NCBI RefSeq assembly: GCF_003970695.1
Contig: NZ_CP034570.1
Coordinates: forward strand, 2,790,001 to 2,854,000
Length of the DNA stretch: 64,000 bases
Reading direction: 5' to 3'
Source: Maribacter sp. MJ134
GTDB lineage: Bacteria; Bacteroidota; Bacteroidia; Flavobacteriales; Flavobacteriaceae
The position numbers were made by a program, and so were the translations under genes. Positions 18,634 through 27,098 of the stretch are shown here, one piece after another. Position 1 is the first letter of the stretch. Each line of letters begins with the position of its first letter. Under the pieces are notes generated by a model, which was given only the letters and a program-made list of their open reading frames with translations, made no database searches and had not been told where the DNA came from.

Positions 18634-19041
18634 ATGGAGTACAAAGATCATTTAGAAAGGCAAGTAGAGAACAAAGTGAAATATTACGTAGTCAAAATCT
18701 GTAAAGTACTATTCTTTATAGTGCTTGGGTTATTGATTGCCTTTTTGGTAGGGTATGTAGTTATGCGCTTATGGAATTGGCTCATGCCAGAACTTTTTGG
18801 CCTGCCTACAGTTGGCTATTGGCAAGCGGTAGGTATTTTAATCTTAGCCAAAATAATTTTTGGTTTTGGCGGTGGAGAAGGACCTAGGAGCAGTAGTAAA
18901 TCCAAGAAGCGTCCTAGTTCTAAAAAATGTGTATCACTACGAAGAGATTTTTCAGAGTGGCAGCACTATGATGAATTCTGGAAAGCGGAAGGCGAGGAAG
19001 CTTATAATAATTATTTGGAAAGAATTAAAAAAGAGGAATAA
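18634..19041 (+). CDS. Small membrane protein cotranscribed with the ECF sigma factor
   Basis: 135 residues. Two hydrophobic segments (about 23-47 and 60-80), a GGGEG turn, a basic Ser/Lys stretch (SSSKSKKRPSSKK) and a charged C-terminal helix. No known domain was recognised and no typical anti-sigma zinc motif is present. It starts 11 bp after the sigma factor gene, which suggests one transcript and perhaps a regulatory or membrane-sensing link. Function is not known. Confidence 0.72.
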   Translation: MEYKDHLERQVENKVKYYVVKICKVLFFIVLGLLIAFLVGYVVMRLWNWLMPELFGLPTVGYWQAVGILILAKIIFGFGGGEGPRSSSKSKKRPSSKKCVSLRRDFSEWQHYDEFWKAEGEEAYNNYLERIKKEE

Positions 19042-19223
19042 TGAACACAGCGAAAAATAATCTAGATAAAAGAAAGAGCAAATATCCAACCAGACCATTT
19101 TACTGAAGTCTTAATGCTAAATCCGCATATACGGCAAGCCCGCAAGAAAAATCAGATGATAAAACGGTTACCGATAGAAAAGTGTGACCAAACAATTAAG
19201 AATGTGTTAAAAAAGTGTAAAAC

Positions 19224-19257
19224 TCAGGAAACTTTTAATGTTTTTAAAGTTTCCTGA
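19224..19257. promoter_or_regulatory. Putative TetR operator
   Basis: Perfect 12-bp inverted repeat, TCAGGAAACTTT / AAAGTTTCCTGA, with a 10-bp spacer. It ends 18 bp before the ATG of the TetR-type repressor and directly abuts the -7 promoter element, so a bound repressor would block its own promoter and the efflux operon. No T run follows, so it is not a terminator. Confidence 0.65.
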
Positions 19258-19259
19258 TG

Positions 19260-19267
19260 TACATTTG
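19260..19267 (+). promoter_or_regulatory. Bacteroidetes -7 promoter element of the efflux operon
   Basis: TACATTTG matches the TAnnTTTG consensus and lies 8 bp before the start codon, which predicts a very short leader. A clear -33 TTTG box is not seen because the palindrome occupies that position. Confidence 0.5.
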
Positions 19268-19275
19268 CCTTCGCT

Positions 19276-19881
19276 ATGAAAGAAAACATTTTAAATAAGG
19301 CAACTGAACTATTCTTGGAACAAGGTTTCAAAAGTGTGACTATGGATGATCTGGCTGCGGAAATGGGTATTTCAAAAAAAACCATTTATAGTCATTATGA
19401 TAATAAGACAAACTTAGTACAACAATGTACGCTTCATCTCTTTGAGTTTATACGCACCGGTATTGATGCCATAATAGCGTTGAAAAAAAATCCGATTGAA
19501 GAGCTTTACGAAATTAAAAAGTTTGTTATGCTGCATCTTAAGGGTGAGAAATCCTCGCCAGAATATCAGCTTCAAAAGTATTATCCGGAAACACATTTAG
19601 CCTTAAAGAAAAAGCATTTTGAAATGATGCAAGATTGCGTCGTAGACAATGTAAACAGAGGTATTGGTTTGGGAATATACAGGGAAAATCTGAACGTGGA
19701 ATTTGTTTCCAGAATCTATTTCTCTGGAGTAACTAGTATAAAAGATCAAAAATTGTTTCCATTGAATAAATTTCCAATCGCTCAATTAATGGATGATTAT
19801 CTAGAGTATCATTTACGGGGAATAGTAACTCCTAAGGGAAGGAAAACATTAAATAAAATCATCAATTCAAACCAAGAATAA
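19276..19881 (+). CDS. TetR-family transcriptional repressor
   Basis: 201 residues. N-terminal helix-turn-helix (about 3-50: KATELFLEQGF, VTMDDLAAEMGISKKTIYSHYDNK), then an all-helical ligand-binding region. It is the first gene of the TolC-adaptor-RND operon (tolC-like gene starts directly at the next base), so it is expected to repress efflux until a ligand binds. The 12-bp inverted repeat right upstream is the probable binding site. Confidence 0.9.
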   Translation: MKENILNKATELFLEQGFKSVTMDDLAAEMGISKKTIYSHYDNKTNLVQQCTLHLFEFIRTGIDAIIALKKNPIEELYEIKKFVMLHLKGEKSSPEYQLQKYYPETHLALKKKHFEMMQDCVVDNVNRGIGLGIYRENLNVEFVSRIYFSGVTSIKDQKLFPLNKFPIAQLMDDYLEYHLRGIVTPKGRKTLNKIINSNQE

Positions 19882-21222
19882 ATGCAACCAATCAGATTAC
19901 TAATACTGGCATTGTGCATAGGTAGTTGGTCTTTTGCCCAAGAAAAGACCTATAGTTTTACACTTCAAGAAGCGATAAGCTTTGCACTTGAGAATAATTA
20001 TAGTGCCATCAATGCGGATCGCGACGTGTTGGCCGCTAAAAAACAAAAATGGGAGACCATAGCCACCGGACTTCCGCAGATTACAGGTGCTGTTAATTAT
20101 CAGAATCAATTAATTCAGCAGGTGGTGCAACTACCCGGGGAAATTGCAGGTGGTGAGCCCGGCACCTTCGTAGAAGTGGTTTTTGGTCAGCCGCAACAGG
20201 TCAATGCCGCAGCAACATTAAGACAACAACTTTTTGATGGATCCTACATTGTGGGCGTACAGGCAACTAAATCCTTTTTAAGTTATAGCGCCAATAACAA
20301 AGAAAAAACAGAACAGGAAGTAAGAAAGGCCGTAGTGGAGGCCTACGGCAATGTATTGTTATCTCAAGAAAGTGTGCTAATTCTACAAAAGAATAAGGAA
20401 ACATTGGAAAAAACACTTTTTGAGACCACAAAAATCTACGAAAATGGCTTAGGAGATGAAGAAAGCGTTGAGCAGTTACAAATTACGCTATCCTCAATAG
20501 ACAACCAATTGAAAAATGCCATGCGCTTGGAGGAAATTACCCTTCAAATGCTCAATTTGGTGATGGGAATCGAGTTGGATGCACCTACCCAATTAGAGGA
20601 AAACTTAGACAATCTTACACAAACTCAAATAGATTTTAATCTCTTAGAAAGTGAATTGACTATTGAAAATAATGTCGATTATAAATTAATTACCAATCTG
20701 AACGAACAGCGGTATTTTGAATGGAAACTCGCCAAAAGCAGGGCCTTACCAACGCTTAACGCATTTGCCTCTTACGGTGGTCTATCTTTTGGAGAAGATT
20801 TCTCTTTTTTTGATAACGGACAACAATGGTTTGAATTTTCTACGGTTGGCGTAGACCTGAGCATCCCAATTTTCAGTTCAGGAAAAAGAAGTGCCAGCAC
20901 GGCTAGAGCCAAAATAGCCCTGGAAAAAGCCAAGACACAGCTTACGGAGGCGGAGCAACAGATACGTCTTCAGTTACAAAGTGCAAAAAGTAATTACACC
21001 CTGGCCATAGAACAATATCAAACATCAAAGAATAATCTTAATCTTGCGGAGCGCATAGAAAATAAAAATCAGATTAAATACGCAGAAGGTCTTGCAAGTA
21101 GTTTTGAACTTCGCCAGGCACAGACACAACTCTATGATGCGCAACAAGGTTATTTACAAAGTATGGTAGAGGTAATTAACAAAAAAACGGCATTGGAAAT
21201 TATTCTAAACGAAAGTTTATAA
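19882..21222 (+). CDS. TolC-family outer-membrane efflux protein
   Basis: 446 residues. Signal peptide (about 1-19, ending WSFAQ). The usual two repeats of the family are seen: LQEAISFALENNYSAINADRDV near the start, LPQITGAVNYQ, later LAKSRALPTLNAFASYGG, the LSIPIFSSGKRSA strand, and a final helix LRQAQTQLYDAQQGYLQ. Trimers form the outer-membrane channel of tripartite pumps. Its start follows the TetR stop with no gap. An unrelated small gene now separates it from the adaptor and pump genes of the same system. Confidence 0.9.
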   Translation: MQPIRLLILALCIGSWSFAQEKTYSFTLQEAISFALENNYSAINADRDVLAAKKQKWETIATGLPQITGAVNYQNQLIQQVVQLPGEIAGGEPGTFVEVVFGQPQQVNAAATLRQQLFDGSYIVGVQATKSFLSYSANNKEKTEQEVRKAVVEAYGNVLLSQESVLILQKNKETLEKTLFETTKIYENGLGDEESVEQLQITLSSIDNQLKNAMRLEEITLQMLNLVMGIELDAPTQLEENLDNLTQTQIDFNLLESELTIENNVDYKLITNLNEQRYFEWKLAKSRALPTLNAFASYGGLSFGEDFSFFDNGQQWFEFSTVGVDLSIPIFSSGKRSASTARAKIALEKAKTQLTEAEQQIRLQLQSAKSNYTLAIEQYQTSKNNLNLAERIENKNQIKYAEGLASSFELRQAQTQLYDAQQGYLQSMVEVINKKTALEIILNESL

Positions 21223-21223
21223 A

Positions 21224-21654
21224 GTTTAATGGTTTAGAAGTTAACTATGAGATTATTCTCTTTTGAAAAATTAAAAGTTTGGCAGAAATCAAGAAATCTG
21301 GCCATTATGATTTACAAAATAACCAAGGTTTTCCCAGATGACGAAAAGTTTGGCTTAATATCTCAAATGCGGCGTTGTGCCATTTCAATTTCCTCAAATA
21401 TTGCAGAGGGAACGGGTAGACATACAGCAAAAGATAAAGCTCGTTTTACAGAAATAGCATATGGTTCGGCACTAGAACTATTGAATCAAACTATAGTATC
21501 AAATGATTTGGAATTTCTAACCAATGAAAACTACGAACTTATTAGAACAGAACTAACGGAGATTACTGCAATGTTGAACGCACTAAGAAAATCACAATTG
21601 GCATGAAAACTCTAGATAAAAACCTAAACTTTTCAACCTTATAAACTATTAAAC
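21224..21654. repeat. Imperfect inverted repeats flanking the four-helix-bundle gene
   Basis: GTTTAATGGTTTA at 21224-21236 and TAAACTATTAAAC at 21642-21654 are inverted copies matching at 12 of 13 bases. They bracket the gene at 21247-21606 almost exactly and lie between the tolC-like and adaptor genes. This suggests a small inserted unit, or an RNA stem around the gene. Confidence 0.45.
21247..21606 (+). CDS. Four-helix-bundle protein (S23/IVS-type)
   Basis: 119 residues, usual length for the family. Typical marks: FEKLKVWQKSRNLAIMIYKITK at the start (first helix), FGLISQMRRCAISISSNIAEGTGR in the middle, and a C-terminal helix LTEITAMLNALRKS. These proteins were first found in intervening sequences of 23S rRNA genes and also occur alone; their function is not settled. 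Here the gene sits inside an efflux operon, between tolC-like and adaptor genes, flanked by inverted repeats, which is not part of the normal pump set. Confidence 0.88.
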   Translation: MRLFSFEKLKVWQKSRNLAIMIYKITKVFPDDEKFGLISQMRRCAISISSNIAEGTGRHTAKDKARFTEIAYGSALELLNQTIVSNDLEFLTNENYELIRTELTEITAMLNALRKSQLA

Positions 21655-21663
21655 GTATTACAA

Positions 21664-22836
21664 ATGAAAAACATTAGTTATTTTTTATTCCTTGCAATTC
21701 TATTAACAGCTTGCGGAGGTTCTAACGAGAAATCCGTAACAGAACTTATCGCTGAAGGGAACCTTGAAACGATTAGGGAAAGGAAAAATGAGATTTCAGA
21801 AGCCTATAAAAACTTGGGCCAAGAGATTAAGCAGTTAGATTCTGCGATTGCCGCGCAGACCGGGGAAGGTAATCTACCCCTTGTTTCTGCCATTACTGCG
21901 AAAACAGAAAAGTTTGACCACTTTTTGGAACTTCAAGGCGATGTTACTACAAAACAGAATGTGCTTATTTACCCAGAAATGCAGGGTACGCTGCAACGTG
22001 TTTATGTAAAAGAAGGACAGCAAGTTTTCAAAGGGCAGCTATTGGCCTCCATTGATGATGGTGGTATGGCCAGTCAACTTTCACAATTAGAGACCCAAGC
22101 AGATTTGGCGAAAACAACCTTTGAAAGGCAAGAGCGTCTTTGGAATCAGAAAATTGGCTCTGAAATACAATATCTGCAGGCAAAAACAACCTACGAAGCA
22201 GCGCAAAGTGCCGTAAAGCAAATTAAAAGTCAGTTAGGAAAATCAACCATTAGAGCCCCTTTCTCCGGCATTATAGATAATGTGATAAAAGATCAAGGAA
22301 CGGTAGTTGCACCAGGCCCAGGTTCGGAAGTATTTAGAATAGTGAACCTTTCTGATATGTATATAGCGATAGATGTCCCTGAAACGTATTTAGGTGATAT
22401 TAAAAAAGGAAATTCCGCCATAGTATATTTTCCTGTCTTAGGCGACACGCTAATTTCTGAAATAAGACAGACCGGAAATTTTATCAACCCAGGTAACAGG
22501 GCATTTAAAGTAGAGGTTGCTGTTCCTAATAGGGATAATACGATAAAACCGAATTTAACGGCAAAAGTAAGCCTCAATGATTACTCTTCAGAAGCCGCGG
22601 TCTTAGTTCCACAAGGGATTATTTCAGAAAATGCAGAAGGACAACAATACCTTTATATTGCGAGCGACAGAACAGAGGACAAGGCGACGGCAAAGAGACG
22701 GATTATCACTACCGGACGTACACAAGGTAACATGGTTGAAGTATTATCTGGAATTACAGCTGGGGATTTGCTCATAAAAGAAGGAGCAAGGAGCGTAAAG
22801 GATGGTCAAAGCGTACAGATTTTAAGTACGGACTAG
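21664..22836 (+). CDS. RND efflux periplasmic adaptor (membrane fusion) lipoprotein
   Basis: 390 residues. Lipobox LLTAC (Cys17). A short coiled-coil (about 40-65) precedes the biotinyl-lipoyl half-motifs (VLIYPEMQGTLQRVYVKEGQ and STIRAPFSGIIDNV), a helical hairpin (about 130-180), a beta-barrel domain and a membrane-proximal domain (LVPQGIISENAEG). It bridges the inner-membrane pump encoded next and the TolC-like channel. It is anchored in the inner membrane by its lipid. Confidence 0.92.
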   Translation: MKNISYFLFLAILLTACGGSNEKSVTELIAEGNLETIRERKNEISEAYKNLGQEIKQLDSAIAAQTGEGNLPLVSAITAKTEKFDHFLELQGDVTTKQNVLIYPEMQGTLQRVYVKEGQQVFKGQLLASIDDGGMASQLSQLETQADLAKTTFERQERLWNQKIGSEIQYLQAKTTYEAAQSAVKQIKSQLGKSTIRAPFSGIIDNVIKDQGTVVAPGPGSEVFRIVNLSDMYIAIDVPETYLGDIKKGNSAIVYFPVLGDTLISEIRQTGNFINPGNRAFKVEVAVPNRDNTIKPNLTAKVSLNDYSSEAAVLVPQGIISENAEGQQYLYIASDRTEDKATAKRRIITTGRTQGNMVEVLSGITAGDLLIKEGARSVKDGQSVQILSTD

Positions 22837-22928
22837 CATCTACATAATTAGCATAAAAACTTAAGTAACAACTAGAAATGTTTTTAGTGTAATTACTCAC
22901 TCATAAAAACAATAACTAAAGACTTAAA

Positions 22929-25900
22929 ATGAGTAAACAAAAGAAAAACGCCGACAAAGAATTTAGCTTATCGTCCTGGGCCATAGATAATCCATCTGTA
23001 ATCTATGTAATGATTGCACTCTTCCTTTTAATAGGCTATTCAGGGTATCAGGCCATGCCCAGAGAAGATTATCCAGAAATTGTGGAGACCAAAATATACG
23101 TGAGTACCCCCTATCCGGGAAATACCGCTGAGGATATTGAACGATTGCTTACCGACCCTCTTGAAGACCGACTAAAAAATGTGAGTAATGTAGTGGAAAC
23201 AACCTCTACCTCTCAAGAAGATTATTCTATTATTACGGTCGAATTCGATGAGGATATCACCGTTGAACAGGCCAAACAAAAGGTAAAGGATGAAGTAGAC
23301 GGGGAAAAAGCCAGTGAAGATTGGCCCACCTTCAACGGTGCTAAGGTAGAGCCAAATATCTTTGACCTTAATCTTGCGGAATCCTTTCCCATCATGAACG
23401 TGAATTTCACGGGGGATTATCCGGTAGAAAAACTAAAAGAATTTGCGGAATACTTGGAGGAAGAAATTGAAAATTTACCGGAAATAAAACAAGTGGATAT
23501 TCGCGGTGCGCAAAAGAAAGAGGTAGAAGTAGCTGTTGATGTGTATAAAATGATGGCGGCCAAAGTAAATTTTCAAGATGTAATCGGTGCCATCAGTAAT
23601 GGCAACATGACCATGTCCGCGGGCAACATTAAAACTTCGGAACAACGGCGTACCATCCGCGTATTGGGCGAGATTGAAAAACCAGAAGAACTGAATAATT
23701 TCGTAGTAAAATCGGAAAATGGCTCCGTCTACCTTAAGGATATTGCCAAAGTGTATTTTCAGGAAAAGGAAAAAACCACTTATGCACGTGAATTTGGGGA
23801 AAGTGTGGTAATGCTGGATATAAAAAAGAGGTCTGGCAAAAATACGATTGCAGCTACTACGCAAATTCGCGAAATAGTCAAAAAAGCTCAGGAGAATTAC
23901 TATCCCGCTGACCTGAATATATCCATTGCCAACGACTCATCGGATAGAACTTTGAATCAGGTGGATGATTTGGTGAACAACATCATCTTTGGTATTATTC
24001 TGGTAGTCAACGTCTTAATGTTTTTCCTCGGTTTTAGGAATGCCTTGTTCGTAGGGTTTGCCATACCCATGTCCATGTTCATATCCTTTGCTGTACTAAA
24101 CTTAGCGGGTTACACCCTAAATACCATGATTCTTTTTGGAATGATCATGGGGCTTGGAATGTTGGTGGATAATGGTATCGTTGTGGTAGAAAACGTATAT
24201 CGTTTAATGAGTGAGGGCATGAGCCGCACACAGGCTGCAAAAAAGGGAATAGGGGAAATTGCGTTCCCGATCATCATATCTACCGTTACAACGGTAGCAG
24301 CCTTTGTTCCATTGGCATTTTGGCCGGGTATATTCGGTCAATTCATGATTTTCTTTCCTATTACATTATCCGTTGTTTTAGGATCATCACTATTCGTAGC
24401 CATCTTCATGAACTCCATGTTGGTTTCACAGTTTATGGACACGGAAGAGAAAGAACTTACTAAGAAACAACTATTGCGCATTAGTGCCATACTAGGCGGT
24501 TTTGGTATTTTCATACTCATCTTCGGTGGTGCCATGAGGGGTCTGGGTACGGTAATGATTTTTACCGCTATCCTCTTTTGGGTATATAAATACGCCATAA
24601 AGAAATGGGCTACGAAATTTCAGAACAGCACCATGGTACGTTTTGAAAATTGGTACGAAAGGCGCATAAAACATGCTTTAAGAGGCAAAAACGTGTACTG
24701 GTATTTCGGAATCACCTTCGCTTTATTGATAGCAACTTTTATGCTCTTCGGCATGTCGGTAGGCTCTGGTAGAACAAAAATCGAGTTCTTCCCGGAGAAC
24801 ACCCCCAACGAAATATACGTCTATATTGAGTATCCTGAAGGGACTTCCATCACCAAAACAAACACACTTACCAAAGCCATAGAGGATCGTGTTTATGAGG
24901 TTGTTAATAGAGAAATGTATATAGACCCGGACGGAGAGAACTACTTGGTAGAATCTGCCGTTTCTCAAGTGGGAGAAGGTGCCGGAAACCCCCAGACCGA
25001 TGGTGGCTCCTCAGCAGAGATGCCGCACCGTGGTAAGGTTACCGTTTCTATGAGAGAGTACAAATACCGAAACGGGCTTGATACGGAGAAGTTGCGTGGT
25101 GAAATTCAGGAAAGCCTAACAGGTATTTATCCCGGCGTTTCTATTTCCGTTGAAAAGAATGCAGATGGCCCACCACCGGGATACCCCGTAAACATTGAGC
25201 TGGAAGGTAAAGACTATAATGAATTAATTGGAACGGCTGAAGATATTAGAAACTTTATCAATACAAAAAACATCGCCTTCATAGAAGAATTGAAGATTGA
25301 TGTAAATAAGAGCAAACCTTCCATGCAGGTAACCGTAGACCGTCAAAAAGCAGGAGAACTAGGTGTAGCCGTTGGTCAGGTAGGGCAACAATTAAGACGT
25401 TCTCTATTTGGAGAAAAAGCGGGTGTTTATAAGTTAGATGGAGACGATTATGATATTAACGTGCGCTTTAACGAGGATATCCGTTTTGATAAGAATGCCC
25501 TTTTCAATCAAAACATAATTTTCAGGGACCCTGCTACCGGTCAAATAAAAGAGGTTCCCGTCTCTGCCGTGGCGTCACAGAAAAACTCCTCTGGCTATAG
25601 TGCTATAAAGCACCGTAACGGGAATAGGGTAGTTACGGTATATTCCGGACTTAAAGCAGGTGGTAACCCGGCCTTGGTCGTGGAGGAAATTAAAAAAGTA
25701 ATGGAAAACTATGAAGGTATTCCGGATACGGTAAAGGTAGATTTTACTGGAGAAATTGAAGAACAGAATAAACAAATGAACTTTTTAGTGGGTGCATTTT
25801 TCTCGGGACTTGGGCTTATAATGCTTATTCTCATTTTTCAATTCGGAGGTATTTCCAAACCACTGATCATCATGATCGCTATATTCTTGAGTTTTATCGG

Positions 25901-26426
25901 AGTATTCGGAGGGCTAATGCTCACCGGGTGGTCCTTTGTAATTCTTATGACCATGATGGGAATTATTTCCCTTGCCGGTATTGTTGTAAACAATGGAGTA
26001 GTACTTCTAGATTATACACAGATATTGATAGATCGTAGAAAGGTTAAACTTGATTTAGAGGATAAAGATTTGTTACCTATGGATGAAGCTACCGAAATCA
26101 TTGTTAAAAGTGGAAAAGCAAGATTAAGACCTGTAATATTAACGGCGATTACAACAGTGCTAGGTTTAATCCCCTTAGCTATAGGACTCAACATAGATTT
26201 CTTTTCGTTGTTCTCTCAGTTTGACCCAAGAATTTATATCGGCGGAGATAACGTTATTTTCTGGGGTCCTTTGGCCTGGACCGTAATTTTTGGTTTAATC
26301 GTAGCCACTTTCCTTACCCTGATTATTGTGCCGGTATTGTTCAATATTGTATACAGAATTAAAACTGCCATAAGAGGGCGTGGAAGTAAGAATGCCGAAA
26401 CAGATCGTTTAGAAGCGGCAGCTTAA
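22929..26426 (+). CDS. RND-family efflux pump permease
   Basis: 1165 residues. Twelve membrane segments in the usual two sets, with large periplasmic loops after the first and seventh; YPGNTAEDIERLLTDPLEDRL near the N terminus, GLGMLVDNGIVVVENV (with the proton-relay acidic residue in the fourth segment) and GIISLAGIVVNNGVVLLDY in the second half. It is longer than AcrB-type pumps because of an additional hydrophobic stretch around 515-545. It expels drugs, bile-like or other amphiphiles driven by protons. The substrate is unknown. A strong terminator follows 17 bp after the stop. Confidence 0.93.
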   Translation: MSKQKKNADKEFSLSSWAIDNPSVIYVMIALFLLIGYSGYQAMPREDYPEIVETKIYVSTPYPGNTAEDIERLLTDPLEDRLKNVSNVVETTSTSQEDYSIITVEFDEDITVEQAKQKVKDEVDGEKASEDWPTFNGAKVEPNIFDLNLAESFPIMNVNFTGDYPVEKLKEFAEYLEEEIENLPEIKQVDIRGAQKKEVEVAVDVYKMMAAKVNFQDVIGAISNGNMTMSAGNIKTSEQRRTIRVLGEIEKPEELNNFVVKSENGSVYLKDIAKVYFQEKEKTTYAREFGESVVMLDIKKRSGKNTIAATTQIREIVKKAQENYYPADLNISIANDSSDRTLNQVDDLVNNIIFGIILVVNVLMFFLGFRNALFVGFAIPMSMFISFAVLNLAGYTLNTMILFGMIMGLGMLVDNGIVVVENVYRLMSEGMSRTQAAKKGIGEIAFPIIISTVTTVAAFVPLAFWPGIFGQFMIFFPITLSVVLGSSLFVAIFMNSMLVSQFMDTEEKELTKKQLLRISAILGGFGIFILIFGGAMRGLGTVMIFTAILFWVYKYAIKKWATKFQNSTMVRFENWYERRIKHALRGKNVYWYFGITFALLIATFMLFGMSVGSGRTKIEFFPENTPNEIYVYIEYPEGTSITKTNTLTKAIEDRVYEVVNREMYIDPDGENYLVESAVSQVGEGAGNPQTDGGSSAEMPHRGKVTVSMREYKYRNGLDTEKLRGEIQESLTGIYPGVSISVEKNADGPPPGYPVNIELEGKDYNELIGTAEDIRNFINTKNIAFIEELKIDVNKSKPSMQVTVDRQKAGELGVAVGQVGQQLRRSLFGEKAGVYKLDGDDYDINVRFNEDIRFDKNALFNQNIIFRDPATGQIKEVPVSAVASQKNSSGYSAIKHRNGNRVVTVYSGLKAGGNPALVVEEIKKVMENYEGIPDTVKVDFTGEIEEQNKQMNFLVGAFFSGLGLIMLILIFQFGGISKPLIIMIAIFLSFIGVFGGLMLTGWSFVILMTMMGIISLAGIVVNNGVVLLDYTQILIDRRKVKLDLEDKDLLPMDEATEIIVKSGKARLRPVILTAITTVLGLIPLAIGLNIDFFSLFSQFDPRIYIGGDNVIFWGPLAWTVIFGLIVATFLTLIIVPVLFNIVYRIKTAIRGRGSKNAETDRLEAAA

Positions 26427-26443
26427 ATAAACATGAACACTAA

Positions 26444-26476
26444 AAAAAGCCTGTACTTTTAAAGTACAGGCTTTTT
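26444..26476. terminator. Bidirectional terminator after the RND operon
   Basis: A perfect 16-bp inverted repeat centred on 26460 (GCCTGTACTTT / AAAGTACAGGC core) flanked by an A run and a T run. It can stop the efflux operon on the plus strand and the convergent MORN-like gene on the minus strand. Confidence 0.92.
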
Positions 26477-26494
26477 CCATTACATGAATTATCG

Positions 26495-26842
26495 TTAGTC
26501 CTTTACAAGAGACCTACTTTGGTTCGCATTGGTTACAGCAGCTATTTTGTTGTTGTCAAAATTAACTTCTCTTAGCGCATCACCTTCCCAGAACAACCAT
26601 TTTCCTGTTTTAGCGCCTTTTACGTAGTTTCCCATTGCAATTTTATCACCTTTTTCGTTGAACATGGTCCATTCACCTTCCAATTTTTCGTTCAGGAAAT
26701 AACCCTGCTGCGCCACTGCACCATTAGCATGAAAATAAGTCGCTTTGACCATATCTCCTTCTTTTTCAAATTTCGGAGCTATGTCTTGGGCAAAGGCTCC
26801 TAATGAAAATGACATCAAAGCTATTATTAGTATTTTTTTCAT
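26495..26842 (-). CDS. Secreted MORN-like repeat protein
   Basis: 115 residues. Signal peptide (about 1-19, ending GAFAQ), then MORN-type repeats of the kind seen in YwqK-like proteins: YFHANGAVAQQGYFLNEKLEGEWTMF, EKGDKIAMGNYVKGAKTGKWLFW. Such repeats form a beta-hairpin rod that may bind partners or lipid. It stands alone on the minus strand, convergent with the RND pump, with its own 256-bp upstream region. Biological role unknown. Confidence 0.75.
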   Translation of the reverse strand: MKKILIIALMSFSLGAFAQDIAPKFEKEGDMVKATYFHANGAVAQQGYFLNEKLEGEWTMFNEKGDKIAMGNYVKGAKTGKWLFWEGDALREVNFDNNKIAAVTNANQSRSLVKD

Positions 26843-27068
26843 GATATAATTCTTTTAAATTGATATTTATCTAACATTAACGTTACAAAGTTAGAATTAT
26901 TTTACAATAAATCAATTATTACATAACTTTTAATTTACCTTAAATTAACATTGCAAGACTAATTTATTGATAATTAGACTATTAAATTAAACACTTTAAC
27001 ATATTTGAATTTGCTGTTTCACCTATAAAACCTCCAATTTATATAGATATTTAATGGATGAGACTTCT

Positions 27069-27076
27069 TAAATTTG
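27069..27076 (+). promoter_or_regulatory. -7 promoter element of aspS
   Basis: TAAATTTG fits TAnnTTTG and lies 22 bp before the aspS start. No clear -33 box was found. Confidence 0.4.
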
Positions 27077-27098
27077 CCCTTTATTTAAAGATACGACC

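Noticed and set aside
23475-23864. 129-codon minus-strand frame inside the RND pump gene
   Set aside because: Antisense to conserved periplasmic domain; Phe/His/Tyr-rich random composition.
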